A DNA stretch of 64,000 bases from MGOM01 sp035455265 (lineage in GTDB: Bacteria; Chloroflexota; Anaerolineae; Anaerolineales; E44-bin32), in NCBI GenBank assembly GCA_035455265.1, contig DATIFK010000012.1, forward strand, positions 1-64,000, read 5' to 3'. Under the pieces are notes generated by a model. It made no database searches. It was not told where the DNA came from and worked only from the letters and a program-made list of their open reading frames with translations. The translations under genes and the position numbers were made by a program. Below, piece by piece: positions 16,359 to 23,863 of the stretch (positions are counted from its first letter, which is position 1; each line of letters begins with the position of its first letter).

Positions 16359-16679
16359 ATGTCTACCTCCGACCAGCCAACCACCGTGGCGAGCGCCCTT
16401 CGCCGCAACTTCGACTCGTTTCGCCACGGCCTGCGCGACTTCCTGTACGGTATGCTCGGCTACGAGTTGGCCCAGCATGCCCTGGAGATGCGCGCCACCA
16501 CCGAGGCGCTGTTCCTGTTGGCCACCTTCGGCGACATGATCGGCGTGCCCATCCTGCCGCCCTACTACAACCTGCGGCTGCTGCCGTTCGCCGTTCCGAA
16601 CATCACCTCCTGGAAACGACGCCTGCTGCGCGAGCGCGAGTTCACCGACGAGCACGACTACGACCTGCACGGTCTTTGA
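16359..16679 (+). CDS. Small protein 1 of ArsA cluster (conserved PILPPYY family)
   Basis: 106 aa, no named family. Shares with two other small proteins of this locus: an LYGM segment (residues ~30), a hydrophobic stretch with GDMIGVPILPPYY, LRLLPFAVP, then WKRRLLREREF near the C-terminus. Compared with the others it carries an extra ~20-residue N-terminus (polar) and a longer tail. The hydrophobic segment near the C-terminus, followed by a short basic tail, looks like a tail-anchor or peripheral membrane element. First gene of the five-gene ArsA locus. No strong ribosome site. Confidence 0.75.
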   Translation: MSTSDQPTTVASALRRNFDSFRHGLRDFLYGMLGYELAQHALEMRATTEALFLLATFGDMIGVPILPPYYNLRLLPFAVPNITSWKRRLLREREFTDEHDYDLHGL

Positions 16680-16714
16680 GCCGGCGCCATCCCCGGCCGG
16701 CGGAAGGAGCTTCC

Positions 16715-16984
16715 ATGACCACCACCACTCCCAAGAAGTCGATCTGGCAGAATCTCAGGGAGATCATGTACGGCATGGCGACCCACGACATGAGCCGCTA
16801 TGCCGTTCGCACCCGCGCCAGCATGGAGCACCTGTTCATCCTGATCACGATGGGTGATCTGATCGGCGTGCCCATCCTGCCGCCTTACTACAGCCTGCGG
16901 CTCCTGCCCTACGTCGTCCCTCAAATCTCGACCTGGAAACGCCGCCTGCTGCGCGAGAAGGACATCTCGGACGCGATGTTCTGA
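16715..16984 (+). CDS. Small protein 2 of ArsA cluster (conserved PILPPYY family)
   Basis: 89 aa. IMYGMATHDMSRYAVRTRAS, then EHLFILITMGDLIGVPILPP, YYSLRLLPYVVP and WKRRLLREKDISDAMF. GGAAGGAG lies 5 nt before the ATG, a good ribosome site. It is most similar to the third paralogue at 19096. Lies 35 bp after small protein 1 and 123 bp before the first ATPase. Function unknown; inferred partner or client of the ATPases. Confidence 0.8.
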   Translation: MTTTTPKKSIWQNLREIMYGMATHDMSRYAVRTRASMEHLFILITMGDLIGVPILPPYYSLRLLPYVVPQISTWKRRLLREKDISDAMF

Positions 16985-16987
16985 GCC

Positions 16988-17072
16988 CAGCCCCCGGCTG
17001 CCCGCTCCCAGCCGCCAGCCGAGAACGGTTGCGGTCTGGCTGGAGGCTGGCGGCTGGAAGCTGGGAGCCGGG
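16988..17072. repeat. GGCTGG-type inverted repeat
   Basis: CGGCTGCCCGCTCCCAGCCG with CCAGCC faces GGCTGGAGGCTGGCGGCTGG, AAGCTGGGAGCCGGG. It lies inside the ArsA cluster between small protein 2 and the first ATPase and may form a strong stem in the mRNA. Confidence 0.7.
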
Positions 17073-17107
17073 AAGATGACGACGAGCATTCCGCGAAAGG
17101 ATCATCG

Positions 17108-18109
17108 ATGAGCCTCCGCGACTCCATCCTGGAACACCCTGAACGGCGCTATTTGATGTTCGGCGGCAAGGGCGGCCTGGGGAAGACCACCTTCTCGGCC
17201 GCCACCGCCTATTGGCTCGCCTCGCGCGGCAAGCGCGTGCTGGTCTTCTCCGTCGACCCTCAGGCCAGCCTGTCGGATATCTTCGAGAAGGACATCTTCG
17301 GTAAGGGCCCGGTCAAGATGATGGACAACTTGTGGGCGCAGGAGGTCGATGCCGACCGGCACATCCGCGCCTACCAGGAAGAGATCCGCGCCAAGATCCG
17401 CGATATGTACGGGTTCGACTCGGTCCCGGACGAGATCGAGCAATACATCCAGGCCGCCAGCGCCGAGCCGGCCATGGAGGAGAGCGCCATCTTCGACGCC
17501 GTCGTCGACATCGTCGTGACCGGCGACTATGACTACTACATCTATGACCTCGTCCCGTTGGGCCATGCCCTGTACTACTTGAGTATGGCCAAGGTCTACG
17601 ATGAGTGGATCAACAAGATCACGAAACTGCGCGAGGAGATGCGCGAGTACGAGGAGATGGTCTCGCGCCTCAAGCGTGAGAAGGACACCGAAGAGGACCA
17701 CATCCTCTCGGAGCTGCAGTACATTCGCACCCGCATCAACGCTTCAAGCCAGATCCTGACCGACAAGGAGAAGACCGCCTTCTACTTCGTGGTGGTCCCC
17801 GAGAAGATGATCATCCTCGACACCCAGAAGGCGGCGGTGCTGTTCTCGCAATTCGACGTCCCGATCGCCGGGTACGTCGTCAACCGGGTGGTGCCCGAGG
17901 AGCTGCTGGGCAAGAACATCCCGGCCTATCTCAAGCATCGCATCGAAATGCAAAAGACCTACATGGAGGAGATACGCCAGGTTTTCGGCGACCAGGTCAG
18001 CGCGTACGTCCCCGAACTGGAACGCGACGTGACGGGCCTGCCGATGATCGAGCGGCTGGCGGAGATCATGTACGGCGACGGAAACCACAAGGCGGGGAGG
18101 CCGCGGTGA
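17108..18109 (+). CDS. ArsA/Get3-like ATPase A (degenerate switch II)
   Basis: 333 aa, single ATPase half like Get3 and unlike the two-domain ArsA. Deviant Walker A GGKGGLGKTT (19-28). Switch I FSVDPQASLSDIF keeps the catalytic Asp (D50, aligned with Get3 D57). Switch II, normally DTAPTGHTL, reads DLVPLGHAL (147-155), losing both Thr. The protein has no cysteine, so it lacks both the ArsA metalloid site and the Get3 CxxC zinc site. A charged coiled-coil insertion (~residues 175-215, REEMREYEEMVSRLKRE) replaces part of the client-binding region. Overlaps the next ATPase gene by 4 bp. Confidence 0.88.
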   Translation: MSLRDSILEHPERRYLMFGGKGGLGKTTFSAATAYWLASRGKRVLVFSVDPQASLSDIFEKDIFGKGPVKMMDNLWAQEVDADRHIRAYQEEIRAKIRDMYGFDSVPDEIEQYIQAASAEPAMEESAIFDAVVDIVVTGDYDYYIYDLVPLGHALYYLSMAKVYDEWINKITKLREEMREYEEMVSRLKREKDTEEDHILSELQYIRTRINASSQILTDKEKTAFYFVVVPEKMIILDTQKAAVLFSQFDVPIAGYVVNRVVPEELLGKNIPAYLKHRIEMQKTYMEEIRQVFGDQVSAYVPELERDVTGLPMIERLAEIMYGDGNHKAGRPR

Positions 18110-19086
18110 GCCACAGCGACGTATCCATGAAGCAGTACATCGCCGACCATCCCGGCTTGCGCTACATCTTCTTCGGCGGCAAAGGCGGGGTTGGAAAGAC
18201 CGTCATGGCCGGCAGCACGGCCCTTTGGCTGGCGTCGCAAGGCCGCAAGGTGATTCTGGCCTCGACCAATCCGGTCCACAGCCTGAGCGGCCTGCTGGGA
18301 CAGAACGTCTTCGGCCAGCCGACCCAGGTCGACGGCGCGCCCAACCTGTGGGGTTATGAGATCGACACCAAGGAGACCATCGAGCGCTCCAAGAATGAGA
18401 TTCGAGAGAAGATCCAGTGGTTCTTGAAATTCGCCGACATCTCGACCAAAGCGGATGACTTCGTCGAGTCGGCGACGATGAACCCGGCCTTCGAGGAGTC
18501 GGCCATGTTCGAGAACATGGTCGACCTGATGATCGGCGACGCCTACCAGGTCTACGTCTTCGACACCGCGCCGACGGCCAACGCCCGGCGCCTGCTGGGG
18601 ATGTCGCAGGTCTACTCGCTGTGGGTCAACAAGATGCTCAAGAGCCGCGAGGAGGCCCGCTCGCTGCGGGAGCTGCTGTCGTTCACCAAGAAGAAGGAAT
18701 CCGACCCCCTGCTCGACTATCTGGTGGCCTTCCGCGAGCGCATGGGGCGCGCCCGGGAGATGCTGACCGATCCCGAGCGCACGGCCTTCTTTTTCGTGAC
18801 GCTGGCCGAGGCCTTGCCCATCGCCGTCATCACCCGCTTCATCGGCTGGTTCCACGAGTTCGGCATCCCGGTGGGCGGAGTCATCGTCAACATGCTGATC
18901 GACCGCAAACAGGTGAACGATGCCTCCCCGGACTTCGTCCGCAACCGCCTGGCCATGCAGGATCGCTACATGGTCGAGATCGGGCAGAAGTTCGAGGGGC
19001 TGGTGCGTGCCCAGACGCCGCTGTACGAAGACGAGGTCCGCCAGGTGGCGAGTTTGCGCCAGCTGGGCGACTCGCTGTTCGTCTAG
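18106..19086 (+). CDS. ArsA/Get3-like ATPase B (Asp-to-Asn in switch I)
   Basis: 326 aa. Walker A GGKGGVGKTV (24-33). Switch I reads ASTNPVHSLSGLL, so the catalytic Asp of Get3 (D57) is Asn here (N55). Switch II FDTAPTANARRLLG keeps DTAPT (153-157) but lacks the usual GH. No cysteines. The C-terminal half (LTDPERTAFFFVTLAEALPIAVITRFI, VGGVIVNML) follows the ArsA family pattern. GTG start overlaps the stop of ATPase A (GTGA), which implies translational coupling and fits a 1:1 complex. Confidence 0.88.
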   Translation: MSHSDVSMKQYIADHPGLRYIFFGGKGGVGKTVMAGSTALWLASQGRKVILASTNPVHSLSGLLGQNVFGQPTQVDGAPNLWGYEIDTKETIERSKNEIREKIQWFLKFADISTKADDFVESATMNPAFEESAMFENMVDLMIGDAYQVYVFDTAPTANARRLLGMSQVYSLWVNKMLKSREEARSLRELLSFTKKKESDPLLDYLVAFRERMGRAREMLTDPERTAFFFVTLAEALPIAVITRFIGWFHEFGIPVGGVIVNMLIDRKQVNDASPDFVRNRLAMQDRYMVEIGQKFEGLVRAQTPLYEDEVRQVASLRQLGDSLFV

Positions 19087-19095
19087 GGCGCGCGA

Positions 19096-19356
19096 ATGAA
19101 CCTGGGCGACATCCGCCGAACGCTCGGCCAGATCCTGTACGGGATGGCCCTGCACGACAGCGTCCGGATGTTCGCCCGCCAGCGAAGCGGCCTCGAGCAC
19201 CTCTTCGTCCTGACGAGCTTCGGGGACCTGCTGGGCCTCCCGATCCTGCCGCCCTACTACAGCCTTCGGTTGCTCCCGTTCGTCGTGCCGCTCATCGGCA
19301 ACTGGCGCCGCCGCATGCTGCGCGAACGGGACCTGATGGACAGCATCTTCGGGTGA
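19096..19356 (+). CDS. Small protein 3 of ArsA cluster (conserved PILPPYY family)
   Basis: 86 aa. ILYGMALHDSVRMFARQRSG, then EHLFVLTSFGDLLGLPILPP, YYSLRLLPFVVP and WRRRMLRERDLMDSIFG. Starts 9 bp after the second ATPase, so it belongs to the same transcript. With the copies at 16359 and 16715 it defines a family with invariant LYGM (MYGM in one), GD-G-PILPPYY, LRLLP, VP and a W(K/R)RR basic tail. Confidence 0.8.
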   Translation: MNLGDIRRTLGQILYGMALHDSVRMFARQRSGLEHLFVLTSFGDLLGLPILPPYYSLRLLPFVVPLIGNWRRRMLRERDLMDSIFG

Positions 19357-19430
19357 AGGAGCGGAGAGGCTCAGCACGGCCAACAGTGGAGCTGCGTCCT
19401 CTACACGGGGGTCACGAGCAACCTGGTTCG

Positions 19431-19436
19431 TAGAAT
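19431..19436 (+). promoter_or_regulatory. Candidate -10 element for the SDR gene
   Basis: TAGAAT lies 35 nt before the ATG at 19471. No good -35 was seen. Confidence 0.4.
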
Positions 19437-19470
19437 GGAGAACCATCGGTCGACACCCAGGAGAATCCCA

Positions 19471-20259
19471 ATGGACCTCGGACTGAAAGGCAAGATCGCC
19501 CTCGTCACCGCGGCCTCGAAGGGCCTGGGAAAGGCGGCCGCCCTGGCGCTGGCGCGGGAAGGCGCGGCGGTGGCGATTTCGGCGCGCAGCGAGTTGATCG
19601 ACAGCACCGCCGAGGAGATCCGCCGCGAAACGGGCGCGCGGGTCTTGCCTCTGCGCGGCGACCTGACGCAGGCCGCCTCCGTCCTGGACATCGTCGACCG
19701 GACGCTGAAGGAGCTGGGGCCCATCGACATCTTGATCGTCAACGCCGGCGGCCCGCCCACCGGGGGCTTCCTCGCCCTGAAGCCGGAGGACTGGGAATCG
19801 GCTTTCCAGCTGACGGTCATGAGCGCCGTGCGGTTGTGTTACGCCGTCGTCCCCCACATGATCGAGCACGGCTCGGGTAGCATCGTCGCCACCCAGTCGT
19901 ACACCGTCAAGCAGCCCATGCCGAACCTGATTCTGTCGAACGCGCTGCGGATGGCCGTCATCGGCCTGATGAAGACGCTGGCCGACGAACTCGGGCCGAA
20001 AGGTATCCGCGTCAACACGATCAACCCGGCCTGGACCTCCACCGAGCGGGTCGATCACCTGATGGCCGACCGCGCCCGCCGGGCGGGCACTACACCCGAG
20101 GCCGAGGCGGCCAAGGCCGTCGCGGAGCTCCCCTTGGGCCGCATGGGCACCGTTGAAGAATACGGGCGGACCGTCGCCTGGCTGGCCTCTCCGGCGGCGT
20201 CCTTCATCCACGGCCATGCCCTCATCTTCGATGGAGGCGCGGTCAGGTCAGCCCTCTAG
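19471..20259 (+). CDS. SDR-family protein lacking the catalytic Tyr-Lys pair
   Basis: 262 aa. Short-chain dehydrogenase fold with a slightly altered nucleotide loop TAASKGLGKA and NAGG at 91-94. At the active site the usual Tyr-x-x-x-Lys reads L153-x-x-x-N157 (PNLILSNALR), while Ser143 remains. This matches a known subgroup of 3-oxoacyl-ACP-reductase-like SDRs that lacks the catalytic tetrad, so classical reductase activity is doubtful. AGGAG lies 8 nt before the ATG 19471; the upstream frame extension has none. Confidence 0.88.
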   Translation: MDLGLKGKIALVTAASKGLGKAAALALAREGAAVAISARSELIDSTAEEIRRETGARVLPLRGDLTQAASVLDIVDRTLKELGPIDILIVNAGGPPTGGFLALKPEDWESAFQLTVMSAVRLCYAVVPHMIEHGSGSIVATQSYTVKQPMPNLILSNALRMAVIGLMKTLADELGPKGIRVNTINPAWTSTERVDHLMADRARRAGTTPEAEAAKAVAELPLGRMGTVEEYGRTVAWLASPAASFIHGHALIFDGGAVRSAL

Positions 20260-20327
20260 GCGCTTCCCGAAGACAACTCGGCGGCACAGGCCCGATAGAA
20301 ACCCCCCGGCAGGGCGCCGTCGACCGT

Positions 20328-20355
20328 TTACTGACAACTGAAGGCTGAAGACTGT
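20328..20355. repeat. ACTGACAACTGAAGG repeat fragment
   Basis: TTTACTGACAACTGAAGGCT, a half copy of the dispersed CAGT family, just before the ketopantoate-reductase-like gene. Confidence 0.5.
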
Positions 20356-20373
20356 TCGCGGAGGTCTTGACCG

Positions 20374-21300
20374 ATGAAGATCGCAATCGCCGGTGCGGGC
20401 GGCGTTGGAGGATACTTCGGCGGACTCTTGGCGCTCGCCGGCCACGAGGTAACGTTTCTTGCCCGGGGCGAACACCTGCAGGCCATCCGTCAGCGCGGAT
20501 TGCGGGTGATCAGCAGCACCCACGGCGAATTCGTGATTTCGCCGGCGCGAGCCGAGGAAGATCCGGCACGCGTCGGCCCGGTGGATTACGTTGTGGTGGC
20601 AGTCAAGACCTATCACCTCGAAGCGCTGGCGCCGCGCCTGGCGCCGCTGGTGGCCCCCGACACCGCCGTGGTTCCCTTGCTGAACGGCGTCACCGCGCAC
20701 GAAGTCTTGCGCCGGCATCTTCCCGGGCCGGCCGTCGTGGGCGGGCTGTGCGCGATCTTCACCCAGATCGAATCGCCGGGCGTGATACGAATGGGCGGCA
20801 AGACCAAGACCGTCGTCGTCGGCGAGCTCGACGGACCACCGTCGGAACGTCTCAACCGCCTCATCGAAGTGTGGAAGGGTCAAGGGCTCGACGCTTCCCA
20901 ATCGAACGACATCCTGGCCGCCCTGTGGAACAAGTTCGTGTTCATCGCCTCCGCCGGCGGGCTGACCTCACTCGCCCGCCTCCCCATCGGCGCTGTGCGC
21001 AGTCTCCCCCCTACGAGGGAGTTGTTGACCGAGGCGTTGGGCGAAGTCGAAGCCGTGGCGCGGAGCCTTGGCGTCCGCCTGGCGCCCGACGTCGTCGAGA
21101 AGGCCCTGGCGACGGTCGATCGGTTCGAACCGGAGGTGACGACGTCGATGCAGCGCGACGTCGCCGCCGGTCGGCTGTTCGAGTTGGAGGCGTTCAGTGG
21201 GACCATCGTTCGACTCGGCCAGGAGCACGGGGTTCCGACCCCGGTCCACCGAGCGATCTATGCGCTGCTCTTGCCCCAGTTGAAAGCCGTTGGGGGGTGA
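20374..21300 (+). CDS. panE: Ketopantoate reductase family protein (ApbA/PanE)
   Basis: 308 aa. N-terminal Rossmann motif IAGAGGVGGYFGGLLALAGH for NADPH and PLLNGVTAHEVL with the Asn-Gly of the family. C-terminal helical domain with NKFVFIASAGGLTSL (catalytic Lys) and the TSMQRDVAAGR helix that carries conserved Ser and Asp contacts. PanE reduces 2-dehydropantoate to pantoate in coenzyme A synthesis; related paralogues act on other 2-oxoacids, and no other pan gene is near, so the substrate is not certain. GGAGG precedes the ATG at 9 nt. Confidence 0.85.
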   Translation: MKIAIAGAGGVGGYFGGLLALAGHEVTFLARGEHLQAIRQRGLRVISSTHGEFVISPARAEEDPARVGPVDYVVVAVKTYHLEALAPRLAPLVAPDTAVVPLLNGVTAHEVLRRHLPGPAVVGGLCAIFTQIESPGVIRMGGKTKTVVVGELDGPPSERLNRLIEVWKGQGLDASQSNDILAALWNKFVFIASAGGLTSLARLPIGAVRSLPPTRELLTEALGEVEAVARSLGVRLAPDVVEKALATVDRFEPEVTTSMQRDVAAGRLFELEAFSGTIVRLGQEHGVPTPVHRAIYALLLPQLKAVGG

Positions 21301-21327
21301 CCCCACGCGCCCGGCGCTGTCGGCGCA

Positions 21328-21374
21328 AGACTGAGACTGGCTGGAAGCTGGCGGCTGGGAGCCGGCAGCTGACA
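21328..21374. repeat. ACTGGCTGGAAGCTGG repeat
   Basis: GACTGAGACTGGCTGGAAGC, TGGCGGCTGGGAGCCGG between convergent genes; same dispersed family. Confidence 0.5.
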
Positions 21375-21381
21375 CAAGCCT

Positions 21382-22026
21382 CTAGCCTTCGCTCTGCTCG
21401 TGCCGCCGCTCGCCCAGCTTGGCTTCGACGATCCGTCGAATATCCGCGTGCACCTCGTCGGCGGGTCGAGCGGCGTCGACCTTGACCCAGCGCTGTGGGT
21501 CGGCGGCCGCCAGAGCCAGGAACCCCTGGCGCACGCGCTCGTGGAACGCCAGGTCATACGCGTCGAGGCGGTTCCATTCACCGTGTTTCTTGCGGCGCAT
21601 CAGGCCGTCCTGCGCCGCCAGGTCGAGCAGCAGAGTCAGGTCGGGCACCAGCCCGCCGGTGGCGAAGGTCGTGATGTGGCGCAACGCCTCCAGATCGAGG
21701 CGGTGGCCGTAGCCCTGGTAGGCAAAGGTCGAGTCGTAGAAACGATCGGACACGACCGTACCTCCGGCCTGAAGATGCGGCCGGATGACTTCGTGGCACA
21801 ACTGCGCGCGCGAGGCGGAGAAGAGCAGCAGCTCGGTCCGCGGGTGCATCGGCGTGTTGCCCAGGTCGGTCAGCACCCGTCGGATCTGGTCGCCGATGGC
21901 CGTGCCGCCGGGCTCGCGCGTCATCAGGACGTCGAGTCCCTGGCCGCGTAGCGACTCGACCAGGCGTAGCGCCTGGGTCGACTTGCCGCCCCCGTCGGGG
22001 CCCTCGAGGGTGATGAAGAGAGACAT
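21382..22026 (-). CDS. tmk: Thymidylate kinase
   Basis: 214 aa, standard length. P-loop EGPDGGGKSTQA (8-19), LMTREPGGTAIGD base-binding segment, SDRFYDSTFAYQGYG with the DR(Y/F/H) motif, and a LID region with RRKKHGEWNRLD. It phosphorylates dTMP to dTDP in the cytoplasm, an essential step of DNA precursor synthesis. It is followed by no holB here; the next gene upstream on this strand is the R3H ATPase. Confidence 0.95.
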   Translation of the reverse strand: MSLFITLEGPDGGGKSTQALRLVESLRGQGLDVLMTREPGGTAIGDQIRRVLTDLGNTPMHPRTELLLFSASRAQLCHEVIRPHLQAGGTVVSDRFYDSTFAYQGYGHRLDLEALRHITTFATGGLVPDLTLLLDLAAQDGLMRRKKHGEWNRLDAYDLAFHERVRQGFLALAAADPQRWVKVDAARPADEVHADIRRIVEAKLGERRHEQSEG

Positions 22027-22040
22027 GGCGCCTCAGCGAG

Positions 22041-22106
22041 TGGCCAGTGGTCAGTGGTCAGTGGAGTCTGATCTTCCTGGCCACTGACCACTCACCACTG
22101 TTCACT
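22041..22106. repeat. CCAGTGGTCAGTGG inverted repeat
   Basis: GTGGCCAGTGGTCAGTGGTC and GGCCACTGACCACTCACCAC form a clean palindrome between tmk and the R3H ATPase gene. Confidence 0.7.
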
Positions 22107-22117
22107 TCCCATGAGCC

Positions 22118-23716
22118 TCATTCCCTGAAGATCCTCACACGCCGGTTCGGTTCCTTGCCGTACGAATGGGAAACCAGGTTGGCCTGGCGGGCGAGCTGAT
22201 GCTGGAGCCGACGAATGTACGATGAAGCCGGTGGAAGGTCAAACGAGCGCGCCCCGTTGAGGACCGTGTCGATGGCCTGCTGTGCCTCCGTCAGGGCGAC
22301 GTCCAGCGATGACTCCTCCGGCTCGGCCGGCTGGAGGTTGTACAGGTCGCTCAGGAACCCCTCCATCTGGCCGACCGAATTGGAGCGCAGCACGTATACC
22401 GGGATGCGGCGCGATTCTGCCTCGCTGATGAACTTCTGGCGTCGCCGGTAATAGGCGCGTAAGGTGACGATGACGTCGCACTGAGCGGCATCGTCGGCCA
22501 GGATGACCGGCAGGTGCAAGCGCTTGGCGGCGGTGCGCAGGCGGTTGCGGGCGACCCCGTAGGGGTAGATGCGCAGCGTGGTCAGCGCTTCGCCCGGCAT
22601 ATGAGGCGGCGTTGGGGAAAAAGGCAAGCTGCCGTTGTCGGACGGCGGCGTCGACGGCAGCGCCGCCGCCGAGCGGCGGTAGCCGGCTTCGGCCGGGGCG
22701 CGCGCCGGTCGGGCCATCGGCACCGTCTCGATGTGGATTTGGCCCGTCTCGTCCCGCCGGCGCAGCTCGGGCGGCAGCGGGCGGCCGCGCAGCATGGCGT
22801 CGACGGCGGCAGCGACATCGTGGTGGACCGCCAGGCGCTCGCGATCCTGGATTTCGATCAGGACATCGAAGGTCGGCGCGGCGCGCCGCTCCAGCACGGT
22901 CTTCTGCGTGCCGCGGCGGCGGGCCTCCTCGTCCGACAGCGTCACCGACTCGATACCGCCGATCAGGTCCGACAAAGTAGGGTTGAGCAGCAAGTTCTCC
23001 AGGGTGTTGCCGTGGGCGGTCCCGATCAGCTGCACGCCGCGCTCGGCGATCGTGCGGGCGGCGGCGGCCTCCAACTCACGCCCGATCTCGTCGATGACGA
23101 TGACCTCGGGGTTGTGGTTCTCGACGGCTTCGATCATGACTTCGTGCTGCAGGCTCGGCTCGCGCACCTGCATCCGCCGGGCACGGCCGATGGCTGGATG
23201 GGCGACGTCGCCGTCGCCGGCGATCTCGTTGGAGGTATCGACGATGACGACGCGCCGCTCCTCGGCCAGGATGCGGGCCGCCTCGCGCAGCATGGTGGTC
23301 TTGCCCACGCCCGGGCGCCCGAGCAGCAGCAGGCTCTGGCCGCTCGAGATGATGTCCTGGATGATCTCGATGGTGCCGTAGACCGCTCGCCCGACGCGGC
23401 AGGTCAGGCCGACGATGTGGCCGCGCCGATTGCGCAGCGCCGAAATGCGGTGGAGGGTGCGCTCGAGACCGGCGCGGTTGTCGGCGTCGAACTCGCCGAC
23501 GCGCGTGACGACGAATTCGATGTCGCCGCGCGCGATCTCGCGGTCGGCCAGGGTGACCTCGCGGTCGACGAAACGCGCCGTCGGCACGCGCCCGAGATCG
23601 AGGATGACCTCCAGCAGGAAGTCCTGGCGGTCGACCTGCACCAGGCTGTGAACCAGATCGGGCGGCAGCACGCCCAGCAGGGCGTCGAGGTCGTCGGTGA
23701 TTCGTTGCTGGGTCAT
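22118..23716 (-). CDS. Ycf45/SpoIIIAA-like AAA ATPase with C-terminal R3H domain
   Basis: 532 aa. Residues ~60-140 are a Ycf45-type N-terminal part; P-loop LLLGRPGVGKTTMLRE (~130-145) and Walker B EVIVIDEIGRE; TAHGNTLENLLLNP is a strong family signature. After a Pro/Ser-rich linker (~345-370) comes a second globular region and a C-terminal R3H single-strand nucleic-acid domain (YIRRLQHQLARQANLVSHSY). Cyanobacteria, plastids and Chloroflexota encode such proteins; the role is not settled. Related to the sporulation ATPase SpoIIIAA, but no sporulation genes are here. Confidence 0.88.
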   Translation of the reverse strand: MTQQRITDDLDALLGVLPPDLVHSLVQVDRQDFLLEVILDLGRVPTARFVDREVTLADREIARGDIEFVVTRVGEFDADNRAGLERTLHRISALRNRRGHIVGLTCRVGRAVYGTIEIIQDIISSGQSLLLLGRPGVGKTTMLREAARILAEERRVVIVDTSNEIAGDGDVAHPAIGRARRMQVREPSLQHEVMIEAVENHNPEVIVIDEIGRELEAAAARTIAERGVQLIGTAHGNTLENLLLNPTLSDLIGGIESVTLSDEEARRRGTQKTVLERRAAPTFDVLIEIQDRERLAVHHDVAAAVDAMLRGRPLPPELRRRDETGQIHIETVPMARPARAPAEAGYRRSAAALPSTPPSDNGSLPFSPTPPHMPGEALTTLRIYPYGVARNRLRTAAKRLHLPVILADDAAQCDVIVTLRAYYRRRQKFISEAESRRIPVYVLRSNSVGQMEGFLSDLYNLQPAEPEESSLDVALTEAQQAIDTVLNGARSFDLPPASSYIRRLQHQLARQANLVSHSYGKEPNRRVRIFRE

Positions 23717-23720
23717 GAGA

Positions 23721-23840
23721 TCAGCTGTCAGCCTTCCGTCTCAGTTTCCAGTTGCCAGTTGCCAGTTGCCAGTTTCCAGTGCCAATCTCTAGTCTCTAGT
23801 CCCCCATCCCCAACCCCCAATCCCCAATCCCCAATCCCGT
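23721..23840. repeat. CAGTTGCCAGTTGCC tandem repeat block
   Basis: Tandem 7-nt units CAGTTGC, CAGTTTC, CAGTGCC then TCTCTAGTCTCTAGTC and CCCCAATCC units, about 120 bp between two minus-strand genes. Long one-sided copy of the dispersed family. Confidence 0.7.
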
Positions 23841-23863
23841 GCCCCAGGCTTCCCGGGCACTCG

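Noticed and set aside
17108..19086. Arsenic resistance operon
   Set aside because: ArsA-like ATPases have no cysteines and there is no arsB, arsC, arsD or ArsR-regulated gene adjacent; the ArsR gene at 34071 is far away and DUF2087-fused.
17959..20217. 752-codon minus-strand ORF
   Set aside because: Overlaps ATPase B, small protein 3 and SDR genes whose families are clear; a high-GC antisense artefact.
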